Source: CAYRPN01 sp964426135 (lineage in GTDB: Bacteria; Planctomycetota; Phycisphaerae; Phycisphaerales; Phycisphaeraceae). Taken from it: a DNA stretch of 32,433 bases. Both the position numbers and the translations under genes were made by a program. Shown one piece after another: positions 15,801 to 24,021 of this stretch (the first letter of the stretch is position 1; every line of letters begins with the position of its first letter). The notes beneath the pieces are model-generated. The model saw nothing but the letters and a program-made list of their open reading frames with translations, searched no databases and had not been told where the DNA came from. The stretch lies in the NCBI GenBank assembly GCA_964426135.1, contig CAYRPN010000061.1:1-32433 (forward strand), in the 5' to 3' direction.

Positions 15801-16531
15801 ACCTGATTGGCAATCATGTCGGAGGTTCAATGGACAGGAGACTGGGTGCCATGGGTAAGCGCAGTCCGCGAAGCTTACCCGTGATCGGCGCGCATCCGTT
15901 TCCCGCACGGGTAAGCTCCGAAGACTCCGCTTACCCATGGCACCCCCGAGTTGAGCAGCAAATGGACGATCACCGCCACCAAGCAGAAGGCGGCGGTGGA
16001 GAAGGCGCCGCCGAACTCACGCCGCCCGTGGATGCCATCCTGCCCGCGCAACTCCTGCAGCCGGGCGAGATCATTATTCTGCTGCTCAAGCCAAGCCCGT
16101 GGTTCATCGTGCTGTCGTGCCTCGGATTTCTCGCGGGCACTGTCATCGTCGCGGCGGCGCTTCTGATGCTCATCAAGTCCGGCGTCGTGAGCTTCACCAA
16201 TCGGCACGACGTCATCGTCGGTGCCGTGGGCGTCTGCGGCATCCGCCTGTTCTGGCAACTGCTCGACTGGCTCAGCCGGGTCTACATCCTCACCGACCAG
16301 CGGGTGATCCGCGTGCGCGGCGTGCTGCGCGTGCAGGTGTTCGAGTGCCCGCTGAAACAGGTGCAGCACACCAGCGCGTACTTCTCGATGCGCGAGCGAA
16401 TCTTCGGTTTGGGCACGATCACCTTCGCCACCGCGGGCACCGCCGGCATCGAAGCCGCTTGGGAAATGCTCTCGCAACCGCTTGAGGTACACCAGGTGGT
16501 GGTGCAGACACTGAATCGATATGGGAGATGA
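15797..16531 (+). CDS. Bacterial PH-domain (DUF304) membrane protein with a palindrome-encoded N-terminus
   Basis: A 244-residue protein. Its ATG overlaps the hpt stop codon and has GGGAG nine bases upstream, so this start is favoured. Residues of about 17-50 are encoded by a complete family D palindrome (15844-15945) in frame. Two hydrophobic spans follow (about 98-126 and 138-160). Then comes a bPH2 domain: VYILTDQRVIRVRGVLRVQVFECPLKQVQHT, RIFGLGTITFATAGT. An ATG at 15962, just after the palindrome, could give a 189-residue form without the insert. Proteins of this type sit in the membrane with the PH domain in the cytoplasm; function is unknown. Confidence 0.75.
   Translation: MNLIGNHVGGSMDRRLGAMGKRSPRSLPVIGAHPFPARVSSEDSAYPWHPRVEQQMDDHRHQAEGGGGEGAAELTPPVDAILPAQLLQPGEIIILLLKPSPWFIVLSCLGFLAGTVIVAAALLMLIKSGVVSFTNRHDVIVGAVGVCGIRLFWQLLDWLSRVYILTDQRVIRVRGVLRVQVFECPLKQVQHTSAYFSMRERIFGLGTITFATAGTAGIEAAWEMLSQPLEVHQVVVQTLNRYGR
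15844..15945. repeat. Family D palindrome, copy 1 (in coding sequence)
   Basis: The 102-bp element has perfect 17-bp end arms, GGGTGCCATGGGTAAGC and its complement, plus inner arms GCTTACCCGTG/CACGGGTAAGC. Three relatives are in this window (26809-26829 partial, 26874-26973, 31304-31403). This copy keeps the frame of the PH-domain gene. Confidence 0.85.
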
Positions 16532-16584
16532 ACTGGATTTGGAATGGGGAGGATGCGGTTGAGAAGGACGAAGAAACGGAAGAG

Positions 16585-16776
16585 TTATGAGTAGGAGTAA
16601 GAGTAAGAGTAAGAGTAGGAGGGGAACGGAACGATTATGAGTATGAGTAGGATTAGGAGTAGGAGTAGGAGCGACACTCTACACTTGGAACTCCTACTCA
16701 TACTCATACTCCTACTCTTACTCATACTCGTATTCCGTTCCCCTCTTACTCCTTATCCAAATCCTACTCATACTCC
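16585..16776. repeat. Degenerate GAGTAN hexamer palindrome
   Basis: The left arm is a run of GAGTAG/GAGTAA/GAGTAT hexamers. The right arm is a run of their complements. Non-hexamer segments GGGGAACGGAA (16621) and TTCCGTTCCCC (to 16744) also pair. It lies between two convergent gene ends (16531 and 16803) and may serve as a bidirectional transcription stop. Confidence 0.85.
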
Positions 16777-16802
16777 TCTTCACCCCCTCTTCCTCCTTCC
16801 CC

Positions 16803-17918
16803 TCAACTCCCAAACAGCGACATCTGCCCATCCCCCGGCCTGCGAAACGATTCCTTCGCATAAGCAGGCATCGAGCGATCCAGTCCGTACCTCTTGCAGA
16901 ATAGTTTGAACATCGCGCGAATCTGCTCGGCGATCGCGCCGGTGCCGCGCTTGCGTTCGTAGTGGGCGGATTGGTAGAGCTCGCCGTCGCGCGTGTCGCG
17001 GATCAGCGATTCCACATGGGCTGCGCGATCGGGAAAATGCCGCTGAAGCCACTCCAGGAAAAGCGCCTTGATCTGGTGCGGCAGCCGGAGCAGCACATAG
17101 CCCGCGCTGATCGCGCCGGCCTCGGCGACGGCCTCTAGGATCGCGGGAATCTCCTTGTCCGTCAGCCCCGGAATGATCGGCGCGACCACCGCCATCGTGG
17201 GCACGCCGGCCTCCGTCAGTTCACGGATCGTCCGCAGCCGATCGCCGGGCGAACTGGCGCGCGGCTCCAGTTTCGCCGCCAGCGCGTTGTCCAGCGTGGT
17301 CACGCTGATCGCCACATGCACCACCTGGTGCGCCGCCATTTCCTTCAGGACATCAAGATCGCGCAGCACCAGCCTGTTCTTGGTCACGATGCCCACGGGC
17401 TGGCGAAACTCCGCCATCACCTCCAGGCAACCGCGCGTGATCTTCATCTGCGCCTCGATCGGCTGATAGCAATCCGTCACGCCCGACATCGCGATGACAT
17501 CGCCCTTCCATTTCGGCGACGCAAGTTCCTTCCTCAGCAGCGCGGGCGCGTTCGGCTTAGCGACGAGACGCGTCTCGAAATCGAGCCCGCAGGAAAAACC
17601 CAACCGCTCGTGGTCCGGCCGCGCGTAGCAATAAATGCAGCCATGGGCGCAGCCGCGATAGGGATTGATCGACCACTCAAAGGGAATATCGGGGCTGTTC
17701 CGCGGATCGACGTGGTTGATGATCGTGCGCGTCTCATCCTCATAGACAATCGTGGCGGCCCGCTTCGGCTGGTCGCCGTCGATCTGCTGCTGATCGAGAA
17801 ACTCGCCCAGCACGTGCAGCCGAACTGTCTCGTAGCGGTTTCCCGGATTGAGCGCCGCCCCGCGTCCCTTCAGCGGGCCGGTGGCCAAAGCATCTGCGAA
17901 TTCAAAGGGTTCCGGCAT
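16803..17918 (-). CDS. PA0069/Rv2578c-family radical SAM protein
   Basis: A 371-residue radical SAM protein of the spore-photoproduct-lyase-like SplB superfamily. The N-terminus RGAALNPGNRYE and HVDPRNSPDIPFEWSINPYRGC lead to CAHGCIYC, the C-x3-C-x2-C cluster motif that binds a 4Fe-4S and SAM. DVIAMSGVTDCYQPIEA and VVHVAISVTTLD are further conserved blocks. RKRGTGAIAEQIR and the final GDGQMSLFG are typical of the family. The substrate is not established; a nucleic-acid or repair role has been suggested only by homology. It is a single gene facing the PH-domain gene. Confidence 0.88.
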   Translation of the reverse strand: MPEPFEFADALATGPLKGRGAALNPGNRYETVRLHVLGEFLDQQQIDGDQPKRAATIVYEDETRTIINHVDPRNSPDIPFEWSINPYRGCAHGCIYCYARPDHERLGFSCGLDFETRLVAKPNAPALLRKELASPKWKGDVIAMSGVTDCYQPIEAQMKITRGCLEVMAEFRQPVGIVTKNRLVLRDLDVLKEMAAHQVVHVAISVTTLDNALAAKLEPRASSPGDRLRTIRELTEAGVPTMAVVAPIIPGLTDKEIPAILEAVAEAGAISAGYVLLRLPHQIKALFLEWLQRHFPDRAAHVESLIRDTRDGELYQSAHYERKRGTGAIAEQIRAMFKLFCKRYGLDRSMPAYAKESFRRPGDGQMSLFGS

Positions 17919-18006
17919 TGCCTAACATTATCCGTAACGGATGACGCCGGCAACAGGCTGGCTTGCGTCATGCACGGTGTGATCTACCGAAACTTCTGGG
18001 GGAACG

Positions 18007-18136
18007 ATGGTCCGGCCCCCTCTCCCTCCGGGAGAGGGCTGGGGTGAGGGCCGAACTGCAAACAGTGCCCAATGGCGAAGCGTGCGCTCAACGCCATCAC
18101 CTCGAACCTCGCTCGGAGGAGAGGGGCCCGGCCATT
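18007..18136. repeat. Inverted repeat with CCCCTCTCC arms
   Basis: Arms ATGGTCCGGCCCCCTCTCC (18007-18025) and GGAGAGGGGCCCGGCCATT (18118-18136) pair. A small inner CTCTCCC/GGGAGAG hairpin lies at 18020-18037. It makes up much of the 324-base gap between the divergent radical SAM and phosphatase genes, in which I see no further gene. Confidence 0.65.
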
Positions 18137-18242
18137 GCTGCTTGGCGATTCTGGATGAGCTGCGCGTCGTTGGCTCGACCGGTACTCTCGGAGCATCGCG
18201 CCCCGTTCGCCGCGCCGTCCTCTTTCCCCTATAAATCCCGGC

Positions 18243-18893
18243 ATGACACGCCGATTCGACGCCGTTCTGTTCGATCTCGATGGCACGCTGGCGGACACAC
18301 TGGTGGATATTGCCGCCGCCGCCAACCACGCGCTGACACAACTGGGGCACGCACCGATCGAGGTGCCCAGGTTCCGCTACCTGGCGGGGCAGGGCCTGGA
18401 ACATCTCATCACGCACGCGCTGGGGCCCAGCCATGCCTCGCAACGGGAGCAAGGCATCGCATTGTTTCGCGCGTACTACAAGGATCATTCCCTCGACCAC
18501 ACGCGCCCGTTCGACGGCATGGCGCAGGTGCTCGACGAATTGCCCCGCCGCGGCGTGCGCATGGCGGTGCTGAGCAACAAGCCCCACCCGGCCACGCAGT
18601 TCGTGATGGAGAAAGTGTTCGGCGCGTGGACGTTCGACGCGGTGCTGGGCCATCGCGAGGGATCGCCGCTGAAGCCCGACCCTGCCGGCGCATTGGAGAT
18701 TGCCCGCGCGATGAACATTCCGACGCAGCGCTGGCTTTACCTGGGCGACACGATGGTGGACATGCAGACGGCGGTCGCCGCAGGCATGTTTCCCGTCGGC
18801 GTGCTCTGGGGCTTCCGCGAAGAAAAAGAACTGCGCGAGAACGGCGCCAAGGCCATCATCCGTCACCCGAGTGAGATGCTGAACTTGCTTTGA
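18243..18893 (+). CDS. gph: Phosphoglycolate phosphatase (HAD family)
   Basis: A 216-residue HAD hydrolase with all four motifs: DLDGTLADT (Asp11 nucleophile, Asp13), SNKP (motif II), KPDP with its Lys (motif III) and GDTMVDMQTA (motif IV). The helical cap follows motif I, as in Gph enzymes that convert 2-phosphoglycolate to glycolate. Pyrophosphatase PpaX-like activity is the alternative. In this window it complements GlcDEF, which would oxidise the glycolate produced. No strong ribosome-binding site is visible. Confidence 0.85.
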   Translation: MTRRFDAVLFDLDGTLADTLVDIAAAANHALTQLGHAPIEVPRFRYLAGQGLEHLITHALGPSHASQREQGIALFRAYYKDHSLDHTRPFDGMAQVLDELPRRGVRMAVLSNKPHPATQFVMEKVFGAWTFDAVLGHREGSPLKPDPAGALEIARAMNIPTQRWLYLGDTMVDMQTAVAAGMFPVGVLWGFREEKELRENGAKAIIRHPSEMLNLL

Positions 18894-19022
18894 ACTGGCA
18901 TGACCTCCGCGCGCTCGTTCCGGGGCTTGCGCGGACTCCAGCCCCGTCCACCCGGCGCACTCCAACCACCGCCACCCGGAGAAGTTCTCCGCCTCGAACT
19001 CCGCGGCCGATAGACGCGAGCA

Positions 19023-19538
19023 TCACTCCGCACATTTCAGCGCCTCGGCCAATCCCATCCGCCACTCCATGTAGCAATACGGCAGTCGCCGCTCATCGTG
19101 CAGGCGCCGCAACCGCAAGAGGAACTGTTCATACAGTTCGTGCTGCCACACATCGGTGCCATCCTGACAGAAAAAGATTCGGCAGCCCAATGGCCGAACC
19201 GCATGCACCGAGCAAAGCTTGTTGATCTGGAACGGACAGACACCCGCCGGCTCGAGGCGAGCCTGCCACGACTCCTGCGGCGCGCGAACCGGGACGGTAG
19301 CTTGCGGCACCGAGCCGCAAAGCTTGGAAAGAAACCACGCAATCTCCAGGCCCGTCACGTAGAGTTTGTGCCCGAACGCCTCAAAATTGCAGCAGCGCCC
19401 GCTGATCCAGCAGGTGGGTCTGCGGGCGGCAATCTCCCGATCGAGTTCAGCGTAGAGCGAGGCAATGGCGCGATCGACTGACGTATCCGCCACCGCACGT
19501 CGCCAGACCCGCCAGGATTCCACGGCCGCATCGTCCAT
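19023..19538 (-). CDS. YkgJ-family cysteine cluster protein
   Basis: A 171-residue protein from the ATG at 19538. The cysteines follow the YkgJ pattern: CWISGRCCNFEAFG near residue 45, then CPFQINKLCSVHAVRPLGCRIFFC near 105-128, followed by HELYEQFLLRLRRLHDE. Proteins of this family are thought to chelate a metal ion or an Fe-S cluster, but no reaction is established. It is followed on the plus side by the cdaA stop codon 51 bases away, with both genes on the minus strand. Confidence 0.8.
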   Translation of the reverse strand: MDDAAVESWRVWRRAVADTSVDRAIASLYAELDREIAARRPTCWISGRCCNFEAFGHKLYVTGLEIAWFLSKLCGSVPQATVPVRAPQESWQARLEPAGVCPFQINKLCSVHAVRPLGCRIFFCQDGTDVWQHELYEQFLLRLRRLHDERRLPYCYMEWRMGLAEALKCAE

Positions 19539-19589
19539 GCGGCCAGTGTAGTCGCCTCGTTCGATAACGCGATGGCAGAGCAACGGGCA

Positions 19590-20438
19590 TCAGGTGGAAG
19601 GCGTGGCTGCAGGATTGTCGCTGTCGCCGGACTCCCCCGTCGTCTTCCCAAACCCACGCGCCAGTTCGCTTCGCAGTTCCTCGATCGTCAGCCCGCGTTT
19701 CAGGCTGCCCTTCTCGGCAACGCTGATTTTTCCCGTCTCTTCGCTGACGACGATGATGAGGCAATCGGCCTCCTGGCTCAACCCGATCGCCGCGCGATGT
19801 CGGCTGCCCAGTTCCGATTCGTACTGCCCGCCCTCGGCCAGCGGGAACTGTACGCCGGCGGCGACCACGCGATCACCTTCGATGATCACACCCAGATCAT
19901 GCAGGGCGCTGCCGGGCCAGAAGATGGTGTTGAGCAGTTCCCGCGTGATGACGCCATCGACGCGCGTGCCGCCTTCGACCAGATGCTTCAGGCCCGTCTC
20001 GCGCTCGATCGCCATCAGAGCGCCGATTTTGTTCTTGCTGAGGTACTGCACCGCCGCCAGAATTTCTTCGATGACCACCTTGCGTCGCAAGCCGCCGGAC
20101 TGGAAGAACGTGACCTCGCCCAGATGCACCAGGCCTCGGCGAATCTCGGGTTGGAAAAGCACGACCAGCGCGATGGCGGCGAATCCAACGAGGCCGGAGT
20201 AGATGTAGTTCAGCCGCTCGAATGTATCCTCCGGCACGATGACGCGCACGAAAACCGTGGCGAGCAGGAAGATGATGACGAGCCCCTTCAGCGCGCGAGC
20301 TCCGCGCGTTCCCTGCAGGAAATTGAAGATCAGGAAGACGAGCAGCCAGATGACGGTCAGTTCCAGCAGAACCACCAACGGCTCGTTCTGAACGTAACCT
20401 TTGAATCGGAAGAAGAGTTGTTGGATTCGATCGAACAC
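19590..20438 (-). CDS. cdaA: Diadenylate cyclase CdaA (c-di-AMP synthase)
   Basis: A 282-residue membrane diadenylate cyclase that condenses two ATP to c-di-AMP. Three transmembrane spans lie at about 20-41, 49-67 and 75-95, followed by the cytoplasmic DAC domain. GSRHRAAIGLS is the RHR ATP-binding motif, and VVSEETGKISVAEKG follows. In place of the usual HDGAV the sequence reads HDLGVII, keeping the catalytic Asp but changing the next two residues. The start is a GTG at 20438 with no clear ribosome-binding site. The C-terminus is a Ser/Thr-rich tail. The frequent partner cdaR is not adjacent. Confidence 0.9.
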   Translation of the reverse strand: MFDRIQQLFFRFKGYVQNEPLVVLLELTVIWLLVFLIFNFLQGTRGARALKGLVIIFLLATVFVRVIVPEDTFERLNYIYSGLVGFAAIALVVLFQPEIRRGLVHLGEVTFFQSGGLRRKVVIEEILAAVQYLSKNKIGALMAIERETGLKHLVEGGTRVDGVITRELLNTIFWPGSALHDLGVIIEGDRVVAAGVQFPLAEGGQYESELGSRHRAAIGLSQEADCLIIVVSEETGKISVAEKGSLKRGLTIEELRSELARGFGKTTGESGDSDNPAATPST

Positions 20439-20523
20439 GGTGGCTCGGAGTTTGGGATTGTCGGTCTGGAAGGATTCTACGTTGACGACGGATTCTTGTC
20501 AGCGCAGTTGTCTTGAACACGAG

Positions 20524-20788
20524 GGGTGGGCCAAGACTTCCGGGGGCCGCGATTGCCCCTCTCCCTCACCGGGGGACGTGAGAGGGTGGCCGAGTCTGCG
20601 AGGCCGGGTGAGAGCCGGCGCGCGATTGGCGTTGATTCACAAGTGATCTTGAATCCGCAGCAAAAGACCGGCACGCCGTGGTGAAGCAAAATCGCAAACT
20701 GATGCGCTGGCTTCATCGGCCTTTGCCCCAGCCCTCTTCCGGAGGGAGAGGGCGCCGGAATCCAAGCCTCGGAAATCTTGGCAGACCG
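20524..20788. repeat. Family C palindromic element, copy 2
   Basis: The left end GGGTGGGCCAAGACTTCCGG and, on the other strand, the right end CGGTCTGCCAAGATTTCC match each other and the ends of the element at 11765-11960. The interior has CCCCTCTCCC and GGGAGAGGGC parts. No flanking direct repeat was found, so it may be older or rearranged. Confidence 0.6.
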
Positions 20789-20804
20789 CATCATTGCTCG
20801 TTCC

Positions 20805-20928
20805 CCAAGGCAATTGCATTTGGACCTTGACGGGTGGGCGAGGCTCCTGCCGAGCCGCGCAAAACTACGAGCGCACGAGATTGTTCGCGGCTCGGCAGGA
20901 GCCTCGCCCTCCCATCTGCAATTGCCCT
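20805..20928. mobile_element. Small palindromic element flanked by 11-bp direct repeats (family F)
   Basis: TTGCTCGTTCC occurs at 20794-20804 and again at 20929-20939. Between them, the ends AAGGCAATTGCA and TGCAATTGCCC are inverted repeats. The core arms GGGCGAGGCTCCTGCCGAGC and complement (20835-20859, 20886-20911) form a long hairpin. The direct repeats suggest a target duplication. Confidence 0.6.
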
Positions 20929-20939
20929 TTGCTCGTTCC

Positions 20940-21532
20940 AGCTACACTTGCCCGCGCCGGGCATTCTCACTATTATCCTTTCACCGCGCGGGGCTGGTTC
21001 TTTTGTGATGCCACGCGTGCTGCCCCTGGTCCCTCGCAACCGCGAATCGGTCCGGTGTCTGGCGAAGTTAACTCCGGCACGAGCAGCCGAGGAGAGCCTC
21101 GATCTCGCAGCCGTTTTACCGGCGGCTTACACCGCGTGAGCCACCGGCCGGCCACGGTCACCCGACCGCGGACGGATAGATTGACGATGCCCTCTTGAAG
21201 TTCGATTGTGGTTGTGGATTTTTCACTCAAGGAACACGCTCTGCTCGCACAGACCCGACTTTCGGGTTGCCGGGGTTCCGCGCTTGCCGCGCGCCTGCTG
21301 GGCGCCTGGCGTCAACGAACCGCGAGTTAGCCGTTCCCTGTCCGCCATCCCGCCGCATGCGAACCGTCATGCATCGTTGATCTAGGCGATGCCGATCACC
21401 GCGATCGGCAGAGCACGGCTGCGGTCCTACTCCCGTGGCGAGCCTTCAGTTCGTCCACGCGCTCGGCTCGATCGTGCCCTAACATCCCGGGCGGATGCCG
21501 TATTCGCCCGTCCAGATTGAGAGGGCCGCACT
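20940..21532. other. 593-base non-coding leader region upstream of rny
   Basis: No open frame here resembles a protein family. Several small hairpins occur: CCCGA/TCGGG at 21254-21266, GCGCGCC/GGCGCC near 21289, and a perfect TGCCGATC/GATCGGCA stem at 21390-21410. I could not match it to RNase P, tmRNA, 6S, SRP RNA or a known riboswitch. It may be a long 5' leader or an unrecognised RNA gene. Confidence 0.35.
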
Positions 21533-23152
21533 TTGCAAGAGTTTCTCTTTCTCGCGGAATTCGACGGAACATCCATTCTCATGCTGGTCTTGGGCCTTGC
21601 CATCGGCGCCGGTGCCGCCATCGGCCTTGGCAAAATGCTCGGCACCAAGACCATCGCCAACGCCCGGCAGCAGGCCGACGACCTGATCCGCAACGCACGC
21701 TCGGAAGCCGACACCCATCGCAAGCAGATCGAACTGGACGGCCGCAACGAGATCGCCAAGCGGCGCGAAGAGTTCGAGAAGGAGATGGATCAGGCCCGCG
21801 AGGAAATCAAAGAGCAGGAGCGCCGCGTCAGCAAGCGCGAGGACAACCTCGACCGCAAGCTGGACACGCTGAGCACCAAGGAAAAATATCTCGAGGACTT
21901 CGACAACAAGATCAAAGCCCGCGAAAAGTCCGTGACGCAGAAGGAAGCGGGCCTCGACCAGCTCATGGTCGAGCGCAAGAAGCTGCTGGAGGACACCGCC
22001 CAGGAGCAGAAGCAGATTCTGCTCCGCGCCGCCAAGATGAACGAGCAGGAAGCCAAGACCGAGGCCCTGCGGCTCGTCGAGCGCGATTGCCAGCACGAGG
22101 CGGCGCAGCTCATCCAGCGCATCACCCAGCAGGCGGAAGAAGAAGCGAAGATGAACGCGCAGAAGATCACCCTGCAGGCGATCCAGCGCTATGCCTCGGA
22201 ACACACGGCCGATTCCACCGTCACCGCCATTCCGATCACCAGCGACGACATGAAGGGCCGCGTCATCGGTCGCGAGGGCCGCAACATCCGCGCTTTTGAA
22301 AAAGCCAGCGGCGTGGATGTGATCGTGGACGACACGCCCGGCGTGGTGGTCGTTTCCTGCTTCGATCCCGTCCGCCGCGCCATCGCCGCCGAGTCGCTGC
22401 GCAAGCTCATCGACGACGGCCGCATTCATCCGGCCCGCATCGAGGAAGTCGTCGAGCAGATGACCAAGGAAATCCAAAGCCGCGTCATCAAGTACGGCAA
22501 GGACGCGTGCATCGAGGCGAATGTCGCCGGCGTCCATCCGAAGATCAGCGAAATGATGGGCCGGCTCTACTACCGCACCAGCTACGGCCAGAACATCCTG
22601 CGCCACTCCATGGAGACGGCGTTCCTCTGCCAGGTCATCGCGGACGAACTGGGCCTCGACGGCGAACTGGCACGACGCTGCGGATTCCTCCACGACATCG
22701 GCAAGGCGATGGACCACGACATGGAAGGCGGGCACCCGGCGATCGGCGCCGAGTTCTGCAAGAAGCTCGGCGAGAACGAAGCCGTGCTCAACGCCATCGC
22801 CGGCCACCACAACGACATCCCCGCGACCACGCCGTATACCCCCATCGTCATGGCCGCCGACGCCATCAGCGGTGCCCGGCCGGGCGCGCGGCGCGAGACG
22901 CTGGAGAAATACGTCAAGCGCCTCGAGCAGCTCGAGACCATCGCCATGGACATGAAGGGCGTGCGCCAGGCGTTCGCCATTCAGGCCGGCCGCGAGGTGC
23001 GCGTGATCGTCGACCCCGACAGCGTGGACGACGTCAACTGCACCTACATCGCGCGCGACATCGCCAAGCGCGTCAGCGAAGAGATGACCTTCCCCGGCGA
23101 AATCCGCATCACGGTGCTGCGCGAGATGCGGACGGTGGAGTATGCGCGGTAG
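21533..23152 (+). CDS. rny: Ribonuclease Y
   Basis: A 539-residue membrane-anchored endoribonuclease that starts mRNA decay. Residues 14-38 are the transmembrane anchor, 40-225 a long charged coiled coil, and about 240 the KH domain motif GRVIGREGRNIRAFE. From about 355 the HD domain runs RHSMETAFLC, FLHDIGKAMDHD and GHHND. The C-terminus has FPGEIRITVLRE, typical of the family. The start is TTG at 21533: GAGAGGG lies eight bases upstream, and the first ATG (21581) would cut the N-terminal segment. It follows an unusually long leader. Confidence 0.95.
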   Translation: MQEFLFLAEFDGTSILMLVLGLAIGAGAAIGLGKMLGTKTIANARQQADDLIRNARSEADTHRKQIELDGRNEIAKRREEFEKEMDQAREEIKEQERRVSKREDNLDRKLDTLSTKEKYLEDFDNKIKAREKSVTQKEAGLDQLMVERKKLLEDTAQEQKQILLRAAKMNEQEAKTEALRLVERDCQHEAAQLIQRITQQAEEEAKMNAQKITLQAIQRYASEHTADSTVTAIPITSDDMKGRVIGREGRNIRAFEKASGVDVIVDDTPGVVVVSCFDPVRRAIAAESLRKLIDDGRIHPARIEEVVEQMTKEIQSRVIKYGKDACIEANVAGVHPKISEMMGRLYYRTSYGQNILRHSMETAFLCQVIADELGLDGELARRCGFLHDIGKAMDHDMEGGHPAIGAEFCKKLGENEAVLNAIAGHHNDIPATTPYTPIVMAADAISGARPGARRETLEKYVKRLEQLETIAMDMKGVRQAFAIQAGREVRVIVDPDSVDDVNCTYIARDIAKRVSEEMTFPGEIRITVLREMRTVEYAR

Positions 23153-23250
23153 CGAGCCGGGCCGTATCCGGCCCGACGAACGCTGCTTGAAGCTTGAAGT
23201 CGTCGAATCTGTCTGGTTGATTTTGTTACGGCGCGTCGGAGTACAATGTC

Positions 23251-23448
23251 ATGCCACGGAAAGTGCGTGACCTTATCCGTGATCTGAAACAAGCCGGGTT
23301 CGCCGACCGTGGCGGAAAAGGCAGCCACCGAAACTTTGTGCATCCCAAGGGTTCAAAGCCAGTGACGATTTCAGGTAAAGAAGGCGATGACGCCAGACCT
23401 TACCAGGAGCGCGCCGTTCGCCTCGCCGTTACGGAGTCCAAGCAATGA
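23251..23448 (+). CDS. hicA: HicA-type toxin
   Basis: A 65-residue protein with a double-stranded-RNA-binding-like fold. VRDLIRDLKQAGFADRGGKGSHRNFVHP carries the GSH motif whose His is catalytic in HicA mRNA interferases, and KPVTISGK is the final conserved strand. It overlaps the partner gene by four bases (ATGA). The order toxin then antitoxin is usual for hicAB. It begins 98 bases after rny. Confidence 0.88.
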   Translation: MPRKVRDLIRDLKQAGFADRGGKGSHRNFVHPKGSKPVTISGKEGDDARPYQERAVRLAVTESKQ

Positions 23449-23684
23449 CGCAAGGCGACAAGTACGTCAAACTCGTGGAATGGTCCGACGTGGATGCCTG
23501 TTTCATCGGCAGTTGTCCCGAGCTTTTCTACGGCGGTTGCCACGGCACCGATCCACGTCAGGTTTTCAGCGAACTCTGTGAAATTGTGGACGAAACGATC
23601 GAGCTTTACAGCCAGGACGGCAAAGCGTTGCCAAAGCCGCTGACGGGGAAACAGTTCGTCAACGCGATGCAGAAAATCGCGTGA
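23445..23684 (+). CDS. hicB: HicB-like antitoxin lacking a DNA-binding domain
   Basis: A 79-residue protein with the HicB partial RNase H-like fold: YVKLVEWSDVDACFIGSCPELFYGGCHGTD, then a helix ending DETIELYSQDGKALPKP. Many HicB proteins continue with a helix-turn-helix or ribbon-helix-helix; here only LTGKQFVNAMQKIA follows. Toxin neutralisation would be kept, but direct autorepression is doubtful. Its ATG overlaps the hicA stop codon. Confidence 0.85.
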   Translation: MTQGDKYVKLVEWSDVDACFIGSCPELFYGGCHGTDPRQVFSELCEIVDETIELYSQDGKALPKPLTGKQFVNAMQKIA

Positions 23685-23784
23685 CCAACCGTGATCGGCT
23701 TGCTGGTAAACTGTGGGGTCGCTCGAAGTTGATAGGCAATCGTTCTCGCATCGTCTGTACTAACCTCATCCGGAAGGTTGGCTG

Positions 23785-24021
23785 ATGAACGCTCTTTCAA
23801 GATTCACGTTGATCGCCGGCATCTTGCTCTCTCTCGGCGGTCGAACCACATTCGCCGACGACGCCGACGATCTCTACAAATCCGTCTATGAGCCCAAGGT
23901 CAAACAAGCGCTGGCCACAGTGGATCGCATCGACGACGTGATTCTGGCGTCGTACCACGACATGAAAGTTCGACCACTGCCGGGCGGTGAGATCAAGCCA
24001 CTGCGCGAAAAGAAGCCGTAG
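23785..24021 (+). CDS. Small secreted protein of unknown function
   Basis: A 78-residue protein with a signal peptide (hydrophobic 6-18, cleavage probably after TTFA) and a short, mostly helical mature part beginning DDADDLYKSVYEPKVKQAL. GGAAGG lies seven bases before the ATG, a strong ribosome-binding site. No family was recognised. Confidence 0.6.
   Translation: MNALSRFTLIAGILLSLGGRTTFADDADDLYKSVYEPKVKQALATVDRIDDVILASYHDMKVRPLPGGEIKPLREKKP

Noticed and set aside
16585..16776. Possible CRISPR or coding repeats in the GAGTAN block
   Set aside because: The units are six bases with no spacers and form a foldback; frames across it give only low-complexity peptides.
20940..21532. RNase P RNA, tmRNA, 6S RNA, SRP RNA or riboswitch
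   Set aside because: I looked for the conserved core motifs of each on both strands and found none; the region is left as unassigned.
21479..22810. 443-codon minus-strand open frame opposite rny
   Set aside because: Shadow of the coiled-coil region of RNase Y; its low-complexity Leu/Ala/Asp composition arises from the complementary codons.
23157..23175. Terminator after rny (CGGGCC/GGCCCG hairpin)
   Set aside because: The stem is present but no T tract follows, so a Rho-independent stop is not supported.
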